A stretch of DNA of 64,000 nt from Paenibacillus sp. OVF10 (lineage in GTDB: Bacteria; Bacillota; Bacilli; Paenibacillales; Paenibacillaceae): assembly GCA_022836915.1 (NCBI GenBank), contig CP094668.1, positions 2,418,001-2,482,000 of the forward strand. Reading direction: 5' to 3'. Positions 1 through 9,324 of the stretch are shown one piece after another. The translations under genes were made by a program, and so were the position numbers. The first letter of the stretch is position 1. Every line of letters starts with the position of its first letter. The notes under the pieces were generated by a model that was not told where the DNA came from, ran no database searches, and saw only the letters and a program-made list of their open reading frames with translations.

Positions 1-1
1 C

Positions 2-295
2 GTACCTGTTATTGCAACGGTTTCTCTCTTCATGATGGTTGGACATTGGAACGCGTACTTTGACGGGATTATCTACATCCGTGATGCGGAGAAGCTGCCA
101 CTCGCGACATTCATGCAGACGATCATCGTGCAGGCCGATATGTCGAAGCTTGATCCAGAAGCGGTGAAGAACCTGTCCCAACGGACCATTCGGGCTTCGC
201 AGATCTTTATCAGCGCACTGCCGATCCTGCTTGTGTACCCGTTCCTGCAACGGTACTTTGTAACCGGGATTGTGGTTGGAGCTGTGAAGGAGTAG
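2..295 (+). CDS. Sugar ABC transporter permease, C-terminal part (LplC/YtcP-like)
   Basis: This is the last 97 residues of an inner-membrane permease of a carbohydrate ABC importer; its start lies before the window. The hydrophobic stretch around SQIFISALPILLVYPFLQRY and the ending FVTGIVVGAVKE are typical of the LplC/YtcP subgroup of MalG-type permeases that is very abundant in Paenibacillus, usually paired with a second permease and an extracellular sugar-binding lipoprotein. Those partners would be expected just upstream, outside the window. The substrate cannot be read from this fragment. A hairpin with a T run follows at 345-369 and would end the operon. Confidence 0.85.
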   Translation, partial: VPVIATVSLFMMVGHWNAYFDGIIYIRDAEKLPLATFMQTIIVQADMSKLDPEAVKNLSQRTIRASQIFISALPILLVYPFLQRYFVTGIVVGAVKE

Positions 296-344
296 TTGAA
301 TGTAGGAAATGAATAGGATTGCAAAATGGAGTCACTGAACTGGG

Positions 345-369
345 GAAGGCCAGGAGGTGGCTTCTTTTT
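345..369 (+). terminator. Rho-independent terminator of the ABC transporter operon
   Basis: GAAGGCCA pairs with TGGCTTC (one bulged G) across a 5-base loop and is followed by a run of five T. It lies 50 bases after the permease stop codon. Confidence 0.5.
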
Positions 370-401
370 GTGGAAAAAGAACGTTGCGCATATGTAGTGT
401 A

Positions 402-430
402 TTACCTTTATTTGAATAAAATGGTACGAT
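402..430 (+). promoter_or_regulatory. Possible sigma-A promoter of the secreted protein gene at 486
   Basis: TTACCT (402-407) and TACGAT (425-430) are separated by 17 bases. The match to TTGACA/TATAAT is only moderate, but the position, about 50 bases ahead of a well supported GTG start, is suitable. Confidence 0.35.
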
Positions 431-485
431 GGAAAAAATGAAATGCAAGTATATCCTGATTATTCCTATCGAGGAGTTGTACATA

Positions 486-1141
486 GTGAAAAAGATGATG
501 ATGTTGACACTTGCTGTAACGTTATTAAGCTGCTCCATGGCTCACACCGTTTCAAGTGCACCTAAGAAAATCAGCGTAATTTTCAATGAAAAGGAACTCA
601 AAACACAGGCAGGAGCCGAAGCAAAAATGATAGACGGCCGAGTATATATCCCGGCTAATATTCTTCGAGGTGCGAGATTCTCGGTAGAGTATAAAAACTC
701 AACGCTTCATTTGATTAATAGCTATTTTCTGTACACCAGAAATTTGATGGAGATGCATGTGTTTAATCATGTCTTTACAACGCGATTCAACAAGATGGAT
801 CAGGAAGTGGTTCACATTTTGGGCAATGTGCTGCTGGAAGAGCCGGTAGATTTCTCGAAATTATACGAGTTCATAGCGGAAGCTGAATCAAATGCGGGAA
901 TCCGACCGGAGAACTTTACTCCCGTGCTAGACTATAATTCCTTTGATTTTGGATCTGCGAGACGAAGTGTAGAAGCATACAAAAAGCAAGTCGAGAGTTA
1001 ATCGCTTATGTCGATACTGGAGACAAAGAGAGGTTGAAGTCGTTTTACGAAGAAAGAAAACAGGCACTTGAGTATTACGATTCTTACACCAATGTGTATG
1101 ATCTTATTTTCAAAGCAAGTTTTTCAAGTGCAGTGAGATAG
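486..1141 (+). CDS. Secreted protein with copper-amine-oxidase-N-like stalk domain, frame broken
   Basis: GTG at 486 has GAGGAG nine bases upstream and opens a signal peptide (VKKMMMLTLAVTLLSCS), so the product is probably exported. Residues about 30-75 (ISVIFNEKELKTQAG, then DGRVYIPANILRG) resemble the extracellular domain called copper amine oxidase N-terminal, common in Paenibacillus surface proteins and not enzymatic. The frame stops at 1001, but the next frame continues without a gap as LIAYVDTGDKERLKSFYEER and ends at 1141. One base seems to be missing near 999. The role is unknown and no catalytic motif is visible. Confidence 0.6.
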
Positions 1142-1197
1142 AGAAGAAAAGCATCAACAGTCTTTGCAATTCTATCTAAAGTCAGGAGGGAATTCAA

Positions 1198-1665
1198 ATG
1201 GAGTTTAGAAGAATAACCTGGGATAATTTTATCGAATGTATTGAACTTAAAGTTACTCCAGACCAACAAAGATTCATATCCTCGAACCAACATGCACTTG
1301 CTGAAGCGTACGTCGCTTCAGATGAGGGGCAGATTATTATTACTTTTGCAGTCTATAAGGAAGATAATATGGTGGGTTTTATTTCGATGTACTATGATGA
1401 CGGGGATGGCAACTTTGAATATAGCAGTTATGGCATCTTCAAGATGATGATTGATCAGCGATACCAAGGCAAGGGATATGGTAAAGAAATGGTAGTAAAA
1501 GCAATCGAGTATGCGAGGACTTTTCCACGAGGAAAAGCCAAAGTTGTAGAACTCACCTACAAACCTGAAAATGTAGTTGCGAAGAAAATTTATGATTCTC
1601 TTGGCTTTATTCAAACAGGCGAGATATTGGCATGTGGCGAAGTACAGGCGGTATTAACCTTGTAA
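1198..1665 (+). CDS. GNAT family N-acetyltransferase
   Basis: A 155-residue single-domain acetyltransferase. The acetyl-CoA pyrophosphate loop is clear at residues 90-97 (RYQGKGYGKE), and the C-terminal KPENVVAKKIYDSLGFIQTG is the usual end of the GNAT fold. AGGAGG lies eight bases before the ATG. The sequence is reminiscent of polyamine acetyltransferases such as BltD/PaiA (inference), but the acceptor is not determined. It stands alone, with neither neighbour closely spaced. Confidence 0.85.
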   Translation: MEFRRITWDNFIECIELKVTPDQQRFISSNQHALAEAYVASDEGQIIITFAVYKEDNMVGFISMYYDDGDGNFEYSSYGIFKMMIDQRYQGKGYGKEMVVKAIEYARTFPRGKAKVVELTYKPENVVAKKIYDSLGFIQTGEILACGEVQAVLTL

Positions 1666-1789
1666 TTGTACGTACACCCCGCGATTCTGTTCGTTGTTCG
1701 TAAAATTCACACCATGACTTGGCCTACTAGTGAGATGACTTTATTCTTGAATCGCCTGAATTCCAAATTCAGAGAGGATGAATACGATC

Positions 1790-3405
1790 ATGGATCAAAA
1801 CTTGAAACAAGCAATAGTCAGGGGAGAAACTTCGCTGGGCATTGAATTTGGATCCACACGAATCAAAGCTGTACTCATGGATTACCATTTTAATACCATC
1901 TGTTCCAGCAGTTATGCGTGGGAAAATCAATTGATTGACGGTTACTGGACTTACCATATGAATGATATGATTCACGGGTTGCAGCAAACCTATTATCAAT
2001 TAAAGCAAGAGATTGAAACAAATTATGGTGTAACGATACAAAAAATTGGCTCAATCGGATGCTCTGCTATGATGCAGGGTTACATTGCACTTGATCAAAC
2101 AGGGGAGTTATTAGTTCCGTTTCGTACATGGCGAAATGCCACAACGGGTAAGGCTGCATCAGAGCTAACCGAGAAATTTCAGTTTAAAATTCCAGAGCGC
2201 TGGAGCATCGCACATTTGTATCAAGCGATTTTGAACGGAGAAGAGCACGTAGCTAACATCAATTATATTACGACACTATCAGGTTACATACATCGGCTAT
2301 TAACTGGCAGTAAAGCTATGGGTATAGGGGATGCCTCAGGTATGTTCCCAATTGATGAATCCACCCTGGGATATCATGAAGAAATGTTGAAAAAGTTTGA
2401 CGATTTAATTACCGACAAAGGCTACCCGTGGAATCTTAAAGATATTTTACCTAAAGTGTATACTGCCGGTGAACATGCCGGATATCTTAGTGAAGCTGGT
2501 GCTCGATTGTTAGATCCATCAGGTAACTTGGAATCCAATATACCACTGTGCCCTCCGGAAGGGGATGCTGGAACAGGGATGGTCGCTACAAATAGTGTCC
2601 AAAAACGTACGGGTAACATCTCCGTAGGTACATCGATTTTTGCCATGATTGTATTAGATAAAAACCTATCTAGGGTATACCCTGAGATTGATATCGTCAC
2701 TACACCTGATGGCAATCCTGTGGCTATGGTTCTTGCGAATAACTGCTCCAGCGATATTAATGCCTGGGTCGACTTGTTCCGTGAGTTTTATGAGGCGATG
2801 GGACAGAAGCCCGATATGAACCAATTATTCAGTGTGTTGTTCAATGAAGCACTGAAAGCTGACGCTGATGGCGGTGGCTTACTGAGCTATGGCTACTATT
2901 CGGGCGAGAACATTACAGGAATTGCAAAAGGTCGTCCGTTGTTCGTACGTTCTCCAGAGAGCCGCTTCAATCTGGCAAACTTTATGAGAGTCCATCTGTT
3001 TGCTGCGTTTGCTGCACTTAGGCTCGGGCTGGATATTCTTACACAGAAGGAGCACGTAACGATTGAGCACATTTGGGCGCATGGCGGATTGTTCAAAACC
3101 CCACTAGTCGCTCAAAAATGTGCGCATCCGCACTGAATATTCCCGTGTCGGTCATGTCTACCGCTGGTGAAGGTGGCGCATGGGGAATAGCTATTTTGGC
3201 TTCCTACATGGTTAATAAGCAGCAACACGAGGGTTTGGCGGAGTACCTTACTACTAAGGTGTTTATTGATGCAGAAGGACAAGAGATTTCTCCAAATAGC
3301 GCGGATGTGAATGGATTTGCCTTGTTCATGGAGCGTTACACAGAAGGACTGGCCATTGAGCAGTCAGCGGTAGATCATTTCGTGGAAAATGGGAAAAAAG
3401 CCTGA
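1790..3405 (+). CDS. FGGY-family carbohydrate kinase, frame broken by one base
   Basis: A cytosolic sugar kinase of the FGGY (actin/hexokinase-like ATPase) superfamily, about 538 residues once the frame is restored. The N-terminal phosphate-1 motif SLGIEFGSTRIKAVLMD and the second-domain ISVGTSIFAMIV segment are visible; the adenosine region STAGEGGAWGIAILASY comes after the break. The frame is lost in a run of five A at 3114-3118, where six are needed to join LVAQK to MCASALNIPVSV. ATG 1790 is preferred over 1778 because the AGAGAGG lies directly against the latter. Members phosphorylate pentoses, hexoses or polyols; the substrate cannot be assigned from this sequence. No sugar isomerase or transporter gene adjoins it. 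Confidence 0.85.
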
Positions 3406-3450
3406 GATGTAATCATATTTCTTGAACAGAGGAAATTGGAACGAAGCCCG

Positions 3451-3479
3451 TTGCCTACACTATGCTGCCCTGCTATAAT
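3451..3479 (+). promoter_or_regulatory. Sigma-A promoter of the EF-G-binding protein gene
   Basis: TTGCCT (3451-3456) and a perfect TATAAT (3474-3479) are spaced by 17 bases. Transcription would start near 3486, leaving an unusually long leader of about 215 bases before the start codon at 3702. Confidence 0.6.
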
Positions 3480-3553
3480 TTCGATATATCTATCGTATTG
3501 GGGGTTATGACGTGGCAATATGGATAATGCCGGATTGCTCGTTCGCTAGAAAG

Positions 3554-3660
3554 CCTTACGCAAAGCCTGAATAGGGGCGGACTTTGTGTAGGGCGCGACA
3601 AAAATGAGATTGTTGCCCTGAAATCAATATCAACATAATGTTACATCCCGCAGGCTTTGC
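3554..3660 (+). promoter_or_regulatory. Folded leader with two competing stems ahead of the EF-G-binding gene
   Basis: CCTTACGCAAAG (3554-3565) can pair over all 12 positions, with two G-U pairs, with CTTTGTGTAGGG (3582-3593). The overlapping GCAAAGCCTG (3560-3569) is also perfectly complementary to CAGGCTTTGC (3651-3660), which ends 26 bases before the AAGGGG ribosome binding site. The two pairings exclude each other. This is the layout of an attenuator, but no riboswitch class is recognised and no T run follows the second stem, so control of translation is the more likely reading. Function is inference. Confidence 0.4.
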
Positions 3661-3701
3661 ACCTTATTTGTTCTTCCAATAAAAATAAGGGGCTGAACGC
3701 C

Positions 3702-4344
3702 ATGCAAACACCATTTATTCAGAATCATCAATTTAATTATATTCAAAAACAAGCTGATTTCCTGCTGAAAACGCTACGCTCAGTTGTGGATCCCAAAGTA
3801 TTGGAAACCGTCCGTTATACGGTCGGCACCAATGCGGTGAGCATCTTCGATGAACTCACTCTGGAGCAGAAGCAACTGCTGGAGCAGTTATCCACGTATG
3901 AGACGACACATGAATTGCAGACGCATCTGAACCAGCTCGAATCATATCTGATTCCGTTCCCACAAGTATCAGCGAAGCAGATTCAGAAGCTGTTTCCAAA
4001 AGCCAAGAAGCTCAAAGTGCCTGATCTTGAATCCATCGATTACGCACACACCACCTATCTGAGATGGACTGACATTGCGACAAGTCGTTTGTTCATCGTG
4101 TACCCGTACGAAGGCAGATTCCTCGGTATTGAGGGACGGATTACACCCACGAACAAAAAGGGTACTGCATGTTCTGTCATCGTCATCAGGAGCTGGGATT
4201 CTTCAACGTGAAGACCAAGGCTCATTCGCCGGACAACTTTTCTTCCATTGCCCAGTACGTATGCATGGATAACACAGCTTGCAACCATAGCATTACCGAT
4301 ATCACCATGCTGGAGAAGTTTCTTCTCTCGACAGTAAAATAATG
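3702..4344 (+). CDS. FusB/FBP-family EF-G-binding protein, frame broken by one base
   Basis: A cytosolic two-domain protein of about 214 residues, the usual size of the FusB family, whose members bind elongation factor G and release it from stalled ribosomes; FusB/FusC give fusidic acid resistance. The N-terminal helical domain runs to about residue 110 (QTPFIQNHQFNYIQKQADF onward), and the C-terminal domain carries a four-cysteine zinc finger: CMFC, then CMDNTAC about 33 residues later. The zinc finger is reached only after a frame change near 4165, where one base appears to be missing after KGT. ATG 3702 follows AAGGGG. Chromosomal homologues in environmental bacilli are often housekeeping factors, so resistance is not implied. 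Confidence 0.8.
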
Positions 4345-4352
4345 CAAGACAC

Positions 4353-4390
4353 GCAAAAAGGTCGCTCTTCGGAGCGACCTTTTTGCGTGT
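4353..4390. terminator. Bidirectional terminator between convergent genes
   Basis: A perfect 17-bp stem, ACGCAAAAAGGTCGCTC with GAGCGACCTTTTTGCGT, closes on a TTCG tetraloop. A-rich and T-rich flanks inside the stem let it work for both the EF-G-binding gene (plus) and the oxidoreductase gene (minus). Confidence 0.92.
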
Positions 4391-4469
4391 TCAAGCGTTG
4401 TGATTCGATATTGAACGTACCACAAAACTTCAGAATACATATTCGGGTCATACCTTTTTTCTCATACGA

Positions 4470-5057
4470 TCATGAAGTCGGAATATCGTTGGCATAGTTC
4501 AGTCCCAAGTGATGTGCATGGTTCAGCAGTGCCTCATAATGCTCAGGCTTGGATTCCAACGTTTCATATAAAAACTCAACCCTCGATTGGGACACGCCGC
4601 AGTAATCGGCAATCCCCACATTGAGCAGGTTGTCGATCGATTGACCATAGTTGCGCTTCTGCACCTGGTCTTCCGTCACACCCGAAAGAGCGATCCACAA
4701 TATCTGCTGATGAGGGAGCTTGTTCGCGCCGTAGGCAAACCCGTTGTTCATGACACGATCCACATAGCCTTTCAACATGGCTGGCAGATGCCACCACCAG
4801 AGAGGAAACACAAAAGCGACAGCATCGTGCTTCTTCAACCGCGCCATCTCGGTTTCAACCTCAGGTGAGAACACTTGATTCTCTTGGGTATAGTCTGGTT
4901 CATCCATCTCACGAAGAATCGGGTCGAATCCAATTCCATGTAAATCCAATATCTCATAACCGTGACCAGCCTCGGTAAGCCCCTGTGCAAAACGTTGAGC
5001 TACCTGAAAGGTCAAGGAGTCTTTTCTGGGGTGGGATACTACAACGAGTACGTTCAT
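4470..5057 (-). CDS. NAD(P)H-dependent oxidoreductase (flavodoxin-fold quinone reductase)
   Basis: A cytosolic flavoprotein of about 195 residues related to YwrO, KefF and MdaB, which reduce quinones with two electrons. The start MNVLVVVSHPRKDSLTFQVA holds the FMN phosphate loop, and PLWWWHLPAMLKGYVDRV is the diagnostic flavin/dimer segment. The start is uncertain: ATG 5057 gives the usual family N-terminus, while a GTG at 5069 lies two bases after AGAAAGG. The gene is divergent from an HxlR regulator (5304), and HxlR proteins such as YodB commonly control exactly this kind of reductase in response to quinones or thiol stress. Confidence 0.85.
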   Translation of the reverse strand: MNVLVVVSHPRKDSLTFQVAQRFAQGLTEAGHGYEILDLHGIGFDPILREMDEPDYTQENQVFSPEVETEMARLKKHDAVAFVFPLWWWHLPAMLKGYVDRVMNNGFAYGANKLPHQQILWIALSGVTEDQVQKRNYGQSIDNLLNVGIADYCGVSQSRVEFLYETLESKPEHYEALLNHAHHLGLNYANDIPTS

Positions 5058-5303
5058 CTTATCTTTCACTACCTTTCTGGATTGCAGTATTGTAGCCATA
5101 AATCAGTGGCTGATGCTATTATAAACAGGTATGAAAACATCTGGAAGTACGCACTTTGATGTCCTATAGGAAGAATAAAGTGCCATAGGAACATTGAAGT
5201 ACCCTACATGGATGCCTCGAAATGGAGTTTAAATAATGGAAAAAGAGCAGCAAGAAGATGATGATTTTACCTTGGATACAGCCTGATTATGGAGGGTTCA
5301 AAA

Positions 5304-5743
5304 ATGACGGAACATGGAGAAACGAGTGCTCCAAAAAATATAAAGTAGGCGTGGAAGCGGCCTTGGAAGTGATGGGTGGGAAGTGGAAGCCTTTGATTAT
5401 TTATCACTTGATGACCGGACGTAAACGCACATCAGAGCTTCGACGATTAATACCGGACATTACGCAGAAGATGCTGACAACACAGCTCAGAGGTCTGGAA
5501 AAGGATGAGATCATACAGCGCAAGGTATATTCAGAGGTACCTCCCAAAGTGGAATATGAGTTAACGGACTACGGTTGGGGACTCAAGCCTGCCCTGGATC
5601 ATCTATGTTATTGGGGAGAAGAGCATCTGGACAAAATCCACGGGGATAAGTTTAAAGTGTTGGAGGACTTCGATTCGGAAGAGAAGGGGCGAGAAATTGA
5701 ATGGTGCAGAGCACGTGAAACAGGCAGTTCCCATCCGTTGTGA
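5304..5743 (+). CDS. HxlR-family transcriptional regulator, start region broken by one base
   Basis: A winged-helix DNA-binding protein. The family core is plain: VEAALEVMGGKWKPLIIYHL, TSELRRLIPDITQKMLTTQL (recognition helix) and PPKVEYELTDYG. GGAGGG sits seven bases before ATG 5304 (MTEHGETSAP...), but that frame joins KKYKVGVEA only if the six-A run at 5333-5338 is read as seven; the unbroken alternative starts at 5258 and has no good ribosome binding site. It is divergent from the oxidoreductase at 4470-5057, which is probably its target. The 3' end overlaps the Nudix gene by about 45 bases, so the two are likely co-transcribed. Confidence 0.75.
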
Positions 5744-6190
5744 AGGCGTAGCTGTAGTTCTGTTAAAGAAGAGCCTCGATCAATACCGTGTACTGATGTT
5801 AAAGCGGGCTGGCCGTATGTTGCATAACGAGTGGTGTTATGTTGGCGGGGGTATAGAGCAGGGCGAGAAGGCATGGGAAGCTGCACTCAGAGAGGTTCAC
5901 GAGGAAACAGGTATTACGGAAGTACGGTTGTATTATGCCAATCAATTCGAACAATATTATTCACCCATGGGGAGTATATCTATACCGCACCCGTATTCGT
6001 AGGATATGTAGATGAAGGCCAGCCTGTCCGGTTAAATCATGAACATACCGAATACCAATGGATGACGTTTGACGAAGCCAAAGAAAACGCGGCATTGCCC
6101 GGCATTGATGATATTTTGGATTTTGTTGAAAAGCATTTTGCCAAAAAAGCCCCTTCCAAGTGGCTTCGGATTCATGAAGAGAATGATTAG
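5697..6190 (+). CDS. Nudix hydrolase, frame broken by one base
   Basis: The Nudix box is intact: GGGIEQGEKAWEAALREVHEE followed by TGI matches G-x5-E-x7-R-E-U-x-E-E-x-G-U, so the enzyme should cleave a nucleoside diphosphate linked to another group, with Mg2+. The start is a TTG at 5697 with AGGGGC upstream. At 5969-5972 four G are read where five are needed to join YYSPMG to EYIYTAPVFVGYVDEG. The restored protein has about 164 residues. The substrate is unknown. It overlaps the HxlR gene and is followed within four bases by a membrane protein gene. Confidence 0.78.
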
Positions 6191-6193
6191 GAG

Positions 6194-6640
6194 GTGGGAC
6201 TCATCACATACAAGACGATTTATCCAAGAGCATGGTTGAGCCTACTATGTATGTTGGTCATTGAAACTATACTTTTAAGGGATGGTATTTACAATAAAAA
6301 TGGGATTTGGAAGTACTCCCTGATCGCTCTATTGACCTATATTCTGGTTTATATCGTTTTCCTGATCTGGCGGTTATTTTTCACTAAACCCAGTATTACG
6401 CTGGAAAGCGATCATGTGATTTCTATGAAACATCAGAGATATGATGCATCTCAGATTGAGTGTATTTATATGAATTACAGACGGATTGGCATCAAACTCT
6501 ACGGTAAACGTTTAGTGCCTATCGATTTATGTTTTTATTTTCGACGAGGCCAGGAGTCCGCAGGTGTAGAAGCTGTGCATGAATGGGCGGCGCGAAACGA
6601 CAAAGAAATAAAACACAAACTTTTTCAAACCTTGGCGTAG
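6194..6640 (+). CDS. Membrane protein of unknown function
   Basis: 148 residues with two hydrophobic segments, about 14-28 (AWLSLLCMLVIETILL) and 43-63 (LIALLTYILVYIVFLIWRLF), followed by a soluble part (ITLESDHVISMKH..., GIKLYGKRLVPIDLCFYF) that looks like the beta-rich tail of small bacterial PH-like membrane proteins; this is only a resemblance. The GTG start at 6194 overlaps the AGGAGG, so the true start may lie a little downstream. Confidence 0.5.
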   Translation: MGLITYKTIYPRAWLSLLCMLVIETILLRDGIYNKNGIWKYSLIALLTYILVYIVFLIWRLFFTKPSITLESDHVISMKHQRYDASQIECIYMNYRRIGIKLYGKRLVPIDLCFYFRRGQESAGVEAVHEWAARNDKEIKHKLFQTLA

Positions 6641-6739
6641 CCCCCTGCGTCTGTTGAGTATAAGGAATTGTTAAAGGCTAAAGATTTGGAGGCGAAGTGA
6701 TGAAAAAAAGACTTCTAAAAATTACCAGGAGAGATGCCC

Positions 6740-7603
6740 ATGAGATATCTAACGAAAGAATGGTATGAGCTTTGTCAGCAGACACATCTTCATTTTGGTT
6801 TAAGAGTACATAACGGAGCTTACGAGTCAGATGAGGATCTATTTTTAAGGCTGTATAAAAGAAAGGAAAAAGCACATGTGAAGCAGGAGCGAGAGTTATA
6901 TAACTTGGACCCACGTTTCATGCTGGAGCATGATGGTCAAGTACTTACTCGCGTAGACAAAGCTTTCAGTGACGAAGAAGTGACAGAGGAGGATCAAATG
7001 GTTTTTCACATGCCGCCGGAACAAAGAGCGCATATCGAGAAACTCATTGCAGAATATGATGTACGTCCTCCTTTTGATGAGAAGAAATGTAAGGAAGAGT
7101 ACAAAGAATTGATGGAGTGGAATTTTCAATACAAGGCGGAGAATTTGCCACAGGAAATCGTTGAACAAATTGCGGATATCCGTGTCTTTACGCTGGGATA
7201 TTGCACGAGAGAAGTTATGCTCCAGCTGAATAAACAGAGTGCAGAGAATAGAAGAGAAATGGAACGCATATCGAAAGAATTTAGAGAAGTGATGATCGCA
7301 CAGGATATTTCCGATGAAATACATAGCCGGGTTCAATATCATGATTGTACAGTGACGGAACTGCTGACAGGGGATGAAGTGGTCATTCGTTTTGACACCC
7401 GTGGAGGCTTCAGCAATATAAATAAACTCACGCTCGTTGCGCCGGAAATCATCAAGCAAGAGGGTGAGATTGTAGGCAGTTACTGGCTGTATCAAGAGCT
7501 GTATCGGATAGATAACGGATATGAACTTCATGTTTTATTTGATGGAGAGAATATGCCTGAGCTGATTGTTCGCTGTACTGATATCCTCGTAGAGGAAGAA
7601 TGA
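6740..7603 (+). CDS. Conserved soluble protein, possibly DUF4085
   Basis: About 287 residues, highly charged, no signal peptide or membrane segment. It begins MRYLTKEWYELCQQ, a start seen in a Bacillales family of unknown function that I believe is DUF4085, though I cannot verify this. The C-terminal third (DCTVTELLTGDEVVIRFDTRGGF ... LYRIDNGYELHVLFDGEN) looks like a compact beta domain that could bind a ligand. ATG 6740 is chosen over 6734 for better spacing from AGGAGA. The next gene follows after 34 bases, suggesting an operon of small proteins. Confidence 0.7.
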   Translation: MRYLTKEWYELCQQTHLHFGLRVHNGAYESDEDLFLRLYKRKEKAHVKQERELYNLDPRFMLEHDGQVLTRVDKAFSDEEVTEEDQMVFHMPPEQRAHIEKLIAEYDVRPPFDEKKCKEEYKELMEWNFQYKAENLPQEIVEQIADIRVFTLGYCTREVMLQLNKQSAENRREMERISKEFREVMIAQDISDEIHSRVQYHDCTVTELLTGDEVVIRFDTRGGFSNINKLTLVAPEIIKQEGEIVGSYWLYQELYRIDNGYELHVLFDGENMPELIVRCTDILVEEE

Positions 7604-7637
7604 GAGAGCCTAAGGGGAAGAATATGGAGGAAATATA

Positions 7638-8075
7638 GTGAAAATTAGCACGATAGAAACCAAGTTAGCTTCAAGATACGATGAGTTTGATCCTGAACAG
7701 GATGGGAATAAAAATACAAGATTTGCTGACATCATTATTGATGGTACATCGCTCTATCAAAGAATGAAGAAACATGAATTGATACCTTGTCTGGGATGGG
7801 GGAGCGATGAATATCAAAGGCTTCTTATTGATTATTTTTTACTTAAGAAACCACATGAATCCATGTATTATAGATATCCCATTTTAGTGTGTCCCTGGTG
7901 TGGGGATGAGGAGTGTGGATTTATTTCTGTAAAGATTGATAGGGAAGATGATGTTGTGATCTGGAGAGATTTCATATTGAACGACAAGAACCTACAGGTA
8001 GGCCCGTTTTATTTTGGTTGGGAAAATTATAAACAGGCCATCGAAAATACGCTTGGTACGGCAGGAATTCAGTAA
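7638..8075 (+). CDS. Conserved protein with CPWC motif, function unknown
   Basis: 145 residues starting at GTG 7638, with GGAGG seven bases ahead. The central CPWCGDEECGFISVKI carries three cysteines in a C-x2-C-x4-C arrangement that could hold a metal or form a disulfide; flanking segments (YRYPILVCPWC, VGPFYFGWENYKQAIE) are strongly patterned as in a conserved domain. I recognise it as a recurring Bacillales hypothetical family without assigned function. It sits between the 6740 gene and two small membrane proteins. Confidence 0.72.
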   Translation: MKISTIETKLASRYDEFDPEQDGNKNTRFADIIIDGTSLYQRMKKHELIPCLGWGSDEYQRLLIDYFLLKKPHESMYYRYPILVCPWCGDEECGFISVKIDREDDVVIWRDFILNDKNLQVGPFYFGWENYKQAIENTLGTAGIQ

Positions 8076-8102
8076 GGAAAAAGGAGGATGAAGGAAATAG
8101 AG

Positions 8103-8375
8103 ATGGAATGGACCACCAGTACGTTTGGTTATTTATCTACTCCCGTATTTGCCGTGGGCATTGCATGTTACTTCTTTCCTGATTTTCTGTACAAAATATT
8201 TGTTCAATTGAGATATCGAGAAATAAAACCGAATCACGAGTTTGAAGATAACCCTCCCAATAGTGATATCCCTAAACATATCGAAATAATATTAAAAGTA
8301 CTAGGCACCATAATGGTTATATTAGGGATTATATGGTTTTGGTTTTCAGAAGAGTTTTACAACTTATTTTTTTGA
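8103..8375 (+). CDS. Small membrane protein
   Basis: About 90 residues with two membrane segments, near residues 9-27 (STPVFAVGIACYFFPDFLY) and 65-85 (ILKVLGTIMVILGIIWFWF), joined by a charged loop. ATG 8103 is preferred over 8088, because the AAGGAGG touches the latter while AAGGAA lies six bases before the former. No family recognised. Confidence 0.55.
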   Translation: MEWTTSTFGYLSTPVFAVGIACYFFPDFLYKIFVQLRYREIKPNHEFEDNPPNSDIPKHIEIILKVLGTIMVILGIIWFWFSEEFYNLFF

Positions 8376-8397
8376 CAGCAAGGAGTTGAACACCATT

Positions 8398-8613
8398 TTG
8401 GAGTTTTATGGAGCTCTAGTAGTATCACTTATAAGTTTAATTGCGGTTCTTATCTTTGCTGCGATTGTACGTTATGCGATAGATTCATCCAAAACATCGA
8501 AAAAGCTGGATGTACTAATTAAAGAAGTGCACTATCTGAAAACTGAAATAAAAAAACAGCAACACCATAAGCAGCAAGATGGTAGCAAGCATATTATCGA
8601 TGAGAAAGTATAG
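8398..8613 (+). CDS. Small single-pass membrane protein
   Basis: About 71 residues from TTG 8398 (AAGGAG lies 12 bases upstream; the in-frame TTG at 8386 is too close). One hydrophobic helix (VVSLISLIAVLIFAAIVRYA) is followed by a lysine-rich amphipathic tail (LDVLIKEVHYLKTEIKKQQ) likely to be a short coiled coil. This build recurs in many Paenibacillus genomes. Function unknown. Confidence 0.52.
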   Translation: MEFYGALVVSLISLIAVLIFAAIVRYAIDSSKTSKKLDVLIKEVHYLKTEIKKQQHHKQQDGSKHIIDEKV

Positions 8614-8655
8614 ATGAACGACACGACTTAAAATTTTCTGAGAAGGGAACAGACC

Positions 8656-9203
8656 ATGATGAAACCACAGGGAAACGTAGAAGCTGTTTTTATAGACAGA
8701 GATGGAACAATCGGTGGAACAGGTCATTTTATTCATCCGAGAGATTTCAGATTATACCCAAATGCTCAAGAAGCCATTTTGCGTTTGAAACGAGAAGGGA
8801 TTATGGTACTGGCTTTTACCAATCAATACCGTATCTCACGTGGAGAAGCTAGTGTTCAGGATTTTGAAGCGCAATTTCGCGAGTACGGATTCGATCACTC
8901 CTATATATGTCCGCATGAGCAAGAATGCAGTTGCAGAAAGCCACAACCCGGAATGTTATTACAGGCCTCAGAGGAACACGGTCTGGATTTATCCAAATGC
9001 ATCGTTATTGGAGATGTAGGAGATACAGACATGCTTGCTGCCCATGCCGTAGGTGCGACCAAGATCATGGTGAGAACAGGCTGGGGGAATCTTCATTAAC
9101 CAAATTCAGAGACAAATGGACGGAGACTGAACCTGATTATATCGCAGAGGATATTTGGGATGCCGTACAATGGATCATTCATGGAAGGGAATTTGGAAAA
9201 TAA
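8656..9203 (+). CDS. HAD-IIIA phosphatase, GmhB/HisB-like, frame broken by one base
   Basis: A cytosolic phosphatase of about 182 residues. The aspartate nucleophile motif is VFIDRDGTIGG (DxDG), motif II is LAFTNQ, and the C-x-H-like zinc loop CPHEQECSCRKPQPGM is the hallmark of the D-glycero-D-manno-heptose bisphosphatase/histidinol phosphatase group. VIGDVGDTDMLAAHAVG carries motif IV. Five G are read at 9083-9087 where six are needed to join RTGWG to ESSLTKFRDKW, after which the frame ends at 9203. The substrate is unknown. Confidence 0.82.
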
Positions 9204-9324
9204 TTTTAGCTCCAACCAAGAAGAACGAGCCCATTTTGAAAGATAACCCACTGTGCAATTGGAATCTAAACCCACCTTATGTTTACCAAATGAATCAAGA
9301 TCCTAGTTATATGAGGAGAACCAT

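Noticed and set aside
3510-3530. Leader peptide MTWQYG ahead of the EF-G-binding gene
   Set aside because: The ribosome binding site is only two bases from the ATG and the frame is too short to judge; kept only as a side note to the leader finding.
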